Of a DNA stretch of 10,977 bases, positions 5,856 to 10,977 are shown piece by piece (position 1 is the stretch's first letter; each line of letters opens with the position of its first letter). Below the pieces are notes generated by a model, which ran no database searches, was not told where the DNA came from, and saw nothing but the letters and a program-made list of their open reading frames with translations. The DNA is from Acidobacteriaceae bacterium (GTDB lineage: Bacteria; Acidobacteriota; Terriglobia; Terriglobales; Acidobacteriaceae). The position numbers and the translations under genes are program-made. Location of the stretch: contig PLKU01000552.1 of assembly GCA_003140705.1 (NCBI GenBank), positions 14,047 through 25,023 of the forward strand. The letters are read 5' to 3'.

Positions 5856-7880
5856 CTATTGGGCGGTTAGATCGAGCGTGAGAACCTGAAAGGGGGCGAG
5901 ATGAAACTCATGCGCCTGTTGCGCGTTGAGGAAAATCGGATTGCTGCCAACGTCGTCCTTCCAGGGACTCTTCGCGGAATACGCCTGCACGGCACCCGGC
6001 GGCAATTCGAAGGCGTCCTGCAGCTTGATGCGGATGGTCTGTGCCTTAACGCTCGGGTTGCGCAGCACGAGAATGCCCTTGCCAGGCATCCACGACGCCC
6101 AACCGTACACCTCAAGCCATGCCGGATCGCCGCCGATCCAATGCGTATCCCGCAGCACTTCGGCGTTTGCGCGTGACCATTTCGCGGCTTCGGCCAGATC
6201 GTCCCAGTTGGCTTGGGTCAACAAGGACGGCGTGATGTACATCTCCTGAAGTTGCGTGCCGGTGCCGAAGTACGACCGGATCTCATTGCGGAAGTCACTC
6301 CCTGGATCCTTGCTGAGCTCTTTGTGGAACCTCGCGTAGATCATGCCATGGAGCATGAGAGAGTTCAGCGGGAAGAGCGGCTCGTTCTGCACGACCCGCT
6401 TGTAGGTCTCCGCGTCGCGATAGGTGATCCAGCGCTCGCGGTGTGGGCCTACTCCTGCGGTACTGTCATCCTCACCGCCGCGCCAGATGGAATCCGCATA
6501 CATCAACCAGAAAGGAGAGGGCCAGGTGCCCGTTGTGAGATTGATGAAGATATCGGGCTTGGTGGCGCGAAGCTCGCCGATCAAGTGGATTGCCGCGGAG
6601 AAGTCGCTGTCGAACTGGCTGCCGGGGAAGACGGAATCCACATTTCCAGTGCCGTCAAACTTGAACTGGTTGATTCCGTACTTGTGGATCATGCCCATGC
6701 AGACATCGCGGAACGCCGCGTAATATTTCGGGCCGGAGAGCGCATATCCGTTGGCCACGATCTCGTATCCCGCAGCAGTTCCAAACTCAATTCGTTCCTT
6801 CTTGGGCTGGGAATAGCCGCCCCAGGGTGACATCCATACGCCAGGATCGGCGCCGTACTTTTCCGCGGCTTCCCTGACGGGAGCGAAGCCGTCGGGCAAT
6901 CCGTCGTTGAATTTCCAGAGCGACTTGTGGTTATCCCAGCCGTCATCGAAGAGGAAAGAGTCCAACTTAACTCCGCGTTTTTGGGACAGTTCGTGCCCGA
7001 ATGCGTTGACGCGATCCAGCGCCCCTGCCTGGTCGTAAGGCGTAAAGTAGCCGAGATCGTACCAGGAATTATAGTGCAGAAACGTCCTGTAAGGATGCGC
7101 CCGTTCCTGCTCTAAATATGCAAGGAAGTCGCGGCGCATTTGGCTGGTGCGGGCAACTCCAATTACGGAGGAGTACACGATTGACTGGTTAGCCCGGAGA
7201 GGCAGGTCGCGATCCATCCATGCGGTCGCACGGCCGGCCGTGACCTTGCTCTGCGACAGTGGGTGCTCGAATCCGAGGAACAGGTTTCCAGCCACAATGG
7301 GCGAGCCTTGCACCGATCCGCTGACATGCGCGCCCGGAAGTGCGAGATCGATGAGCTGCACGCGGCTTATGGGGACGTCCTGGCCTGGCGCGCTTATGGT
7401 GAGCAGTTGCTTGAGATAGGACGAATCGTCAAGCAAGACAACGGACCACACCACCCGCAAGGAATGGTCGCTGTTTTCCAAGGGAAAGTCGAACCCCTTT
7501 CCGTGCAGCCTTTCGGCCATGCGGGCGGCGTCAGGCTGCGGCGTCAGCTCGCGCAGGACGGGCTGGCCCGCTAATTTGAGATTGAAGGCATCGTAGATCG
7601 TCCCATCTTTCAGGAGGATGGCGAAGGGCGTGGAGATGTTGAGCTCTGTTCCATCCAGGCGGTTGGTGACGAGGAGGCCGCTCACGCCGCCGTCCATCAC
7701 AGACCACTTTGCTCCGATGACCTGATTCTCAAGTCGGAAGTTGCTGGCGGTTTGTGTCGCGGCGGCGGCGCCTGCCTTGAGTTGTTGCATGGTGGTTTCT
7801 GCAATGACCGGGAGATGGACCGCTGTGAACGATAGCATCAAGACGGCTGCCGTGTGCTTGACTGCCTTTTGATGATGCAT
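5856..7880 (-). CDS. Exported glycoside hydrolase, clan GH-D-like ('enterotoxin'/alpha-galactosidase-like family)
   Basis: This is a 674-residue exported enzyme. Residues 1-27 form a signal peptide (KHTAAVLMLSFTAVHLPVIA, cut near VIA/ET). A beta-rich N-terminal domain (about 45-245) precedes a TIM-barrel domain starting near FLHYNSWYDLGYFTPY (267-282). Within the barrel, DSFLFDDGWD (307-316), PGVWMSPWGGY (346-356) and QFKFDGTGN (405-413) mark successive strands. D409 in KFD matches the clan-D nucleophile, and SIWRGGEDDS (464-473) is a candidate acid/base site at D471 or D472. A C-terminal beta domain begins around 595. Clan GH-D enzymes are alpha-retaining, acting on alpha-galactosides or alpha-GalNAc. 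Similar proteins are often misnamed 'enterotoxin'; nothing here suggests a toxin. AAGGGG lies eight bases before the ATG. The downstream kinase and nucleotidyltransferase suggest a released hexose or hexosamine. The exact GH family and bond are uncertain. Confidence 0.85.
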   Translation of the reverse strand: MHHQKAVKHTAAVLMLSFTAVHLPVIAETTMQQLKAGAAAATQTASNFRLENQVIGAKWSVMDGGVSGLLVTNRLDGTELNISTPFAILLKDGTIYDAFNLKLAGQPVLRELTPQPDAARMAERLHGKGFDFPLENSDHSLRVVWSVVLLDDSSYLKQLLTISAPGQDVPISRVQLIDLALPGAHVSGSVQGSPIVAGNLFLGFEHPLSQSKVTAGRATAWMDRDLPLRANQSIVYSSVIGVARTSQMRRDFLAYLEQERAHPYRTFLHYNSWYDLGYFTPYDQAGALDRVNAFGHELSQKRGVKLDSFLFDDGWDNHKSLWKFNDGLPDGFAPVREAAEKYGADPGVWMSPWGGYSQPKKERIEFGTAAGYEIVANGYALSGPKYYAAFRDVCMGMIHKYGINQFKFDGTGNVDSVFPGSQFDSDFSAAIHLIGELRATKPDIFINLTTGTWPSPFWLMYADSIWRGGEDDSTAGVGPHRERWITYRDAETYKRVVQNEPLFPLNSLMLHGMIYARFHKELSKDPGSDFRNEIRSYFGTGTQLQEMYITPSLLTQANWDDLAEAAKWSRANAEVLRDTHWIGGDPAWLEVYGWASWMPGKGILVLRNPSVKAQTIRIKLQDAFELPPGAVQAYSAKSPWKDDVGSNPIFLNAQQAHEFHLAPFQVLTLDLTAQ

Positions 7881-7939
7881 GCCTTTTTCCCCTTGGCTTA
7901 CTCGGTGCTTTCTGTGCGAATTTGAAACGGCTTTCGTTG

Positions 7940-8281
7940 CTACGTAGCGTAGTCTTCGCGCATGGGAGTAAAGATATCAAGCACTTCAGAGTCCTCAAGA
8001 GCCCATGCCTGGTGCGCGACATTGCCCGGCACCAAAAAGCTCTCTCCCGGACCGACCTCGAAGACACCGCCGGGATGCTCAAAGCGAATGCGACCATGGA
8101 CGACGTAGACCATCTGCTCGTGTGGGTGGCTGTGCTTTGCGCCGCCCCAGCCCTTGACCATGGTATGCCGGATGAGCATCATGGCACGGCTATAGGCCAT
8201 TACCTGACGGCGAAGACCCGGCTCTGGCGTTGACATTCCCTCATCGTCTGAAGCGAAGACTGAAATTGCATTCCCCGACAT
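7940..8281 (-). CDS. KdgF-like small cupin
   Basis: This is a 113-residue single-domain cupin without a signal peptide, so cytoplasmic. Motif 1 is KHSHPHEQMVYVVHGRIRFE (49-68), with H50, H52, H54 and Q56 as candidate metal ligands. Motif 2 is GPGESFLVPGNVAHQ (77-91), with H90. The tail LDIFTPMREDY (101-111) is typical of KdgF and related cupins; KdgF opens the ring of 4,5-unsaturated uronates released by pectate or alginate lyases. The start at 8281 is fixed by a perfect AGGAGG four bases upstream. It lies 88 bases after the large exported-type protein and 59 bases before the glycoside hydrolase. If the KdgF role holds, a polysaccharide lyase should act in the same pathway. A generic sugar-binding or isomerase cupin is the alternative. 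Confidence 0.82.
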   Translation of the reverse strand: MSGNAISVFASDDEGMSTPEPGLRRQVMAYSRAMMLIRHTMVKGWGGAKHSHPHEQMVYVVHGRIRFEHPGGVFEVGPGESFLVPGNVAHQAWALEDSEVLDIFTPMREDYAT

Positions 8282-8285
8282 TGAT

Positions 8286-8291
8286 CCTCCT
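8286..8291 (-). promoter_or_regulatory. Ribosome binding site AGGAGG of the KdgF-like cupin
   Basis: A perfect AGGAGG followed by ATCA and then ATG at 8281 is the strongest Shine-Dalgarno in the window. It selects this ATG over the in-frame ATG at codon 16. Confidence 0.75.
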
Positions 8292-8369
8292 GGCCTGTTC
8301 GTGACGCAGTGTCAGCCCATATCGCAAAGGCTCAAGCTCGATGATCTCACTTACAGCTGCTGACAGCAT

Positions 8370-10977
8370 TTAGAACTGGACCTTGTTATTCATCAGCGTA
8401 ATCTCTGGCAGCTTGCCGCCGATCTCAACGGTGACGCTTCCACCCTTGCAGTCAGCGCCGTGCGGCAATGTGAGGGAGACGACTTCAGCTTTTGGGAGCA
8501 GGTCCAGAGGCGCCTTGAGTGCGGCGGCGTGCGCCGAGGCAAGTACCTTTCCCGTGGCATCACGCAGGACGATCTTCGAAGCCGGGGCGTCAACCGCGCC
8601 GAGGCCGTGAATTGTAACTTTCATGTGGTTGCCTTCGACTTTCACATCGTCAGCGCCAATGCCGAGGTCGGGCCTGGACCAATAGGGCACACCTTTGTCG
8701 ACCAACTTTAGCTCCAGGACCGTGGTGGTGTGGGGATCAAATGTGAACTCGAGGCTGGTGCTGCGCTCAAAGCTCGCGGTTCTGGAACTGGCGCCCTCGA
8801 GCGAATCAGTGTCCGCATCGCCACGGGTCCCTTGAATAATCTCCCACTTGCCCGGATCGATCTCCCACCCGGTCATCTGGGTCTTCACGGGAACGGAGTC
8901 AAGGTTGTAGACAATGATCTTCAAATGATCAGGCGTCGCCTCGGGCACGAGGATGCCGAGGCTGCTTGGCGTGGCCGGCGCATCGAAACGCCAACTGACC
9001 GCATTGCCCGGATAGATGTGGTTGCGGATGAGCGCGACGCCGCCAAAACGCGCGCGTTGCAACTCTGTGTTAACGAACATGGGGCCGGCAGAGTCAGTGA
9101 TGCGATCAATCCAGAGACTGCCTTCGGTATTAATCCACTCGCGATCAGATTCCGCCTCCAACTGCGCGAAGTAGAGCCGGTCAAGATATTTCGTATCGCC
9201 AGTCGCCTGCCAGGCGAAAGTTTCAGCTGACCCTGTCATCGACAGCGCACCTGTTGGCGCCACTCCGGTTGTGGGGTCAATGGTCTTGGCCGCCGCTATC
9301 ACCTGCTTGCCCCAGGTGTCGCGGAGGTTGAGGATGTCAAGGGCATCGGAGCTGATGTGCGCCAGCGCGGATGGGCCCGCGTCCATAAACGGGAGCAGGT
9401 ATTTCTTGTTACCTGTCCAGCGATATGCGGCCCAGAACATGAAGTCGGGCGTGGCATCGCCGCCGGGCAAGTCTTCATCGGTCTTGAAGTTGATCTCGGT
9501 ACGCGTGACCCATCGGCCATCAGCTTCCTGCTTGCGGTGGGCCAACATGCCGTCGACAGTCTCGAGAACCATCTTGCGTGTCTCGGGGGCCCCGTTGAAG
9601 AGGACAAGGTCAAGCGCAGGATGAAAGACCATGTAGCCGCGCGCCTTCGTCCATCCCCACACGCCGCCTTCAGCCATCTTTGAGCCACTGAAATACGCTG
9701 AGCGGATGTGCCTGTGCCCGGCGGCGTTGATGCCTGTGAGCCACTCCAGACGCTTGGCTGTGACCATGGCGCGCTCCAGGTCCTTCGGGTTTCCAAAATC
9801 CATCATCAACGATTGGCCGAGAACGTTAAGTCCATCCTCGTAGCTATGCAGCTCGTCAAACTGCGCCGTGGCCAGCCCATTGGTCCACATCTTGTTTTCG
9901 TACATGGCCTCAAGTTCTCTTGAGAGAGAGGTCTTCAGCTTCTCCGGTTCGGTACCCATGAGAGCGAGGGAGGGAAAGAGGTTCGTGAAGTCGCTGTCGT
10001 CGCCGAGACCGCCGCCGAATTCACCGTCCCAGGCCTGGCGCATGTCGACATAGAAGTCGGCAATGCGCTGGAAGTAGTCCACATCTTTTGCCTGGAGGTA
10101 GGCCCACCTGGGTACTTCTGCAGGCACCGGCGGCGGAATGTAGGCAGGAGCCAGCGTTTCCGGGTTCCATTCGTGCCAATACTTGCGGCCGAGATCGTTC
10201 GTTGGATCCACACGCAGAAGATCTGTGATGTCGGCATAGAAGCGGTCGTAGGTGTTCAGGTGACGGCTGTTTACATGCTCTTCAGTCATATTGGAGAAGT
10301 TGTCGCGCACCTGGGTGAGGCGGTCGGCGATGTGCTCCTTGGCCGCTTCGTTGTACGGCTTGAAGATGAGGCGCACCTCAGCGCCATCGAGCGCACTAGC
10401 CGTAAACTCCGGACTTGCGGAGGCAACAGTAATGAGCAGGCTCTTGTCGTTAGGCAGAATGCGGTCGCGCGTATCCAGCCACAAGGTATGCGCCTCGCCC
10501 GGCTTGACAGAGAAGGTGAAGTTGAGCATGTCGCGCATCGGCCACAGGGGATCGCGCACCTCGATGTTCATTGGCACCAGATCGCCAAGTGTTGGCTTCA
10601 CGTTGAGGGCAGGCAGATCGATGGCAATGCCGTCGAGGCCTGCGTTGATGTTGTCCCATGTGTAGGAGGGAACATGCGTCGTCTCAGCCGGCAGTCCACG
10701 GAAGTCAGCGGGAATGAGGATGTGCACAATAGGCAAGCTTAATGCGCCATCTGCGTTGGATGTTCTTTGCCTTGAACCTGCGCGTCGGCCGCCAGCTCCG
10801 GCTGGTATGCCGATGATCAGCGAGCGCTCGTCAGCCGGATAGCGATCGTGGATGAAGCTGACCAATGACGTGAGACTCGGATTGTCATCAGGGGAAGTGT
10901 TTGCCGACAGCCTGTACTTGAGCTGCAGGATCCCCTGTGGCGGGTCACCCGGGTGAACGTAGTAAGCGGCAAACTCG
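8370..10977 (-). CDS. Large uncharacterised carbohydrate-active-type protein, 5' end cut by window edge
   Basis: The frame is open from the stop at 8370 to the right edge, giving at least 868 residues. The TTG at 10865 is not a real start, because 37 further in-frame codons precede it. The first part (to about 210) is beta-rich with no named motif. About 255-640 is helical with Trp/Tyr/Asp-rich motifs, like an (alpha/alpha) toroid. It includes WDGEFGGGLGDDSDFTNL (316-333), HRHIRSAYFSG (421-431) and TPDFMFWAAYRWTG (509-522). The C-terminus (about 765-850) resembles a CARDB/Ig-like adhesion domain (RPDLGIGADDVKVEG). Toroids of this look occur in polysaccharide lyases and some glycoside hydrolases, and the neighbouring KdgF-like cupin would suit a lyase. 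I cannot assign a family. The N-terminus, and any signal peptide, lies outside the window. Confidence 0.85.
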   Translation of the reverse strand, partial: EFAAYYVHPGDPPQGILQLKYRLSANTSPDDNPSLTSLVSFIHDRYPADERSLIIGIPAGAGGRRAGSRQRTSNADGALSLPIVHILIPADFRGLPAETTHVPSYTWDNINAGLDGIAIDLPALNVKPTLGDLVPMNIEVRDPLWPMRDMLNFTFSVKPGEAHTLWLDTRDRILPNDKSLLITVASASPEFTASALDGAEVRLIFKPYNEAAKEHIADRLTQVRDNFSNMTEEHVNSRHLNTYDRFYADITDLLRVDPTNDLGRKYWHEWNPETLAPAYIPPPVPAEVPRWAYLQAKDVDYFQRIADFYVDMRQAWDGEFGGGLGDDSDFTNLFPSLALMGTEPEKLKTSLSRELEAMYENKMWTNGLATAQFDELHSYEDGLNVLGQSLMMDFGNPKDLERAMVTAKRLEWLTGINAAGHRHIRSAYFSGSKMAEGGVWGWTKARGYMVFHPALDLVLFNGAPETRKMVLETVDGMLAHRKQEADGRWVTRTEINFKTDEDLPGGDATPDFMFWAAYRWTGNKKYLLPFMDAGPSALAHISSDALDILNLRDTWGKQVIAAAKTIDPTTGVAPTGALSMTGSAETFAWQATGDTKYLDRLYFAQLEAESDREWINTEGSLWIDRITDSAGPMFVNTELQRARFGGVALIRNHIYPGNAVSWRFDAPATPSSLGILVPEATPDHLKIIVYNLDSVPVKTQMTGWEIDPGKWEIIQGTRGDADTDSLEGASSRTASFERSTSLEFTFDPHTTTVLELKLVDKGVPYWSRPDLGIGADDVKVEGNHMKVTIHGLGAVDAPASKIVLRDATGKVLASAHAAALKAPLDLLPKAEVVSLTLPHGADCKGGSVTVEIGGKLPEITLMNNKVQF

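Noticed and set aside
8310..8365. A 7-base inverted repeat (TGTCAGC / GCTGACA) flanking 42 bases downstream of the large protein gene.
   Set aside because: The loop is too long for a terminator, no T-run follows, and 7-base repeats at this distance arise by chance.
10863..10865. A TTG as the start of the large right-hand protein.
   Set aside because: The frame stays open to the window edge with 37 further sense codons, and no Shine-Dalgarno supports TTG.

Overview
All genes in this window lie on the minus strand, so the window reads right to left biologically. Eight protein-coding genes fill it almost completely, and two of them run off the ends. The exported carbohydrate enzymes, exported caspase-like protease, moderately high GC and individual protein styles resemble soil Acidobacteriota (Terriglobia/Acidobacteriaceae-like). 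That assignment is an inference from style, with no rRNA or marker gene to confirm it. I saw no tRNA, rRNA, CRISPR array, insertion sequence or convincing factor-independent terminator. The longest stretch without a gene is 288 bases (2939-3226).

Right part (10977-3754), carbohydrate use. In transcription order there are five genes. First is a large protein cut at its 5' end by the window edge, with a probable alpha-helical toroid and beta-sandwich C-terminus. Second is a small KdgF-like cupin behind a perfect AGGAGG. Third is an exported glycoside hydrolase with a clan GH-D style KFD motif, of the type often labelled 'enterotoxin' or alpha-galactosidase-like. Fourth is a sugar-1-phosphate nucleotidyltransferase. 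Fifth is a NahK/LnpB-like N-acetylhexosamine 1-kinase overlapping the fourth by ATGA. The last three suggest a short pathway: an exported hydrolase frees an alpha-linked hexose or N-acetylhexosamine, the kinase phosphorylates C1, and the nucleotidyltransferase makes the nucleotide sugar. The large protein and the KdgF-like cupin hint at a uronate-containing polymer cut by a lyase; this is more speculative.

Left part (3703-1). A Tat-exported cupin comes first, then a 288-base gap with weak promoter-like elements. After the gap come an exported caspase-like (C14, orthocaspase type) protease of about 820 residues with an intact His/Cys dyad, and, 22 bases behind it, a small exported protein of unknown function cut by the left edge. 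The caspase and the small protein probably form their own transcription unit.

The points most worth following are the hydrolase/kinase/nucleotidyltransferase module, the unclassified large protein next to a KdgF-like cupin, and the exported caspase with its small partner.
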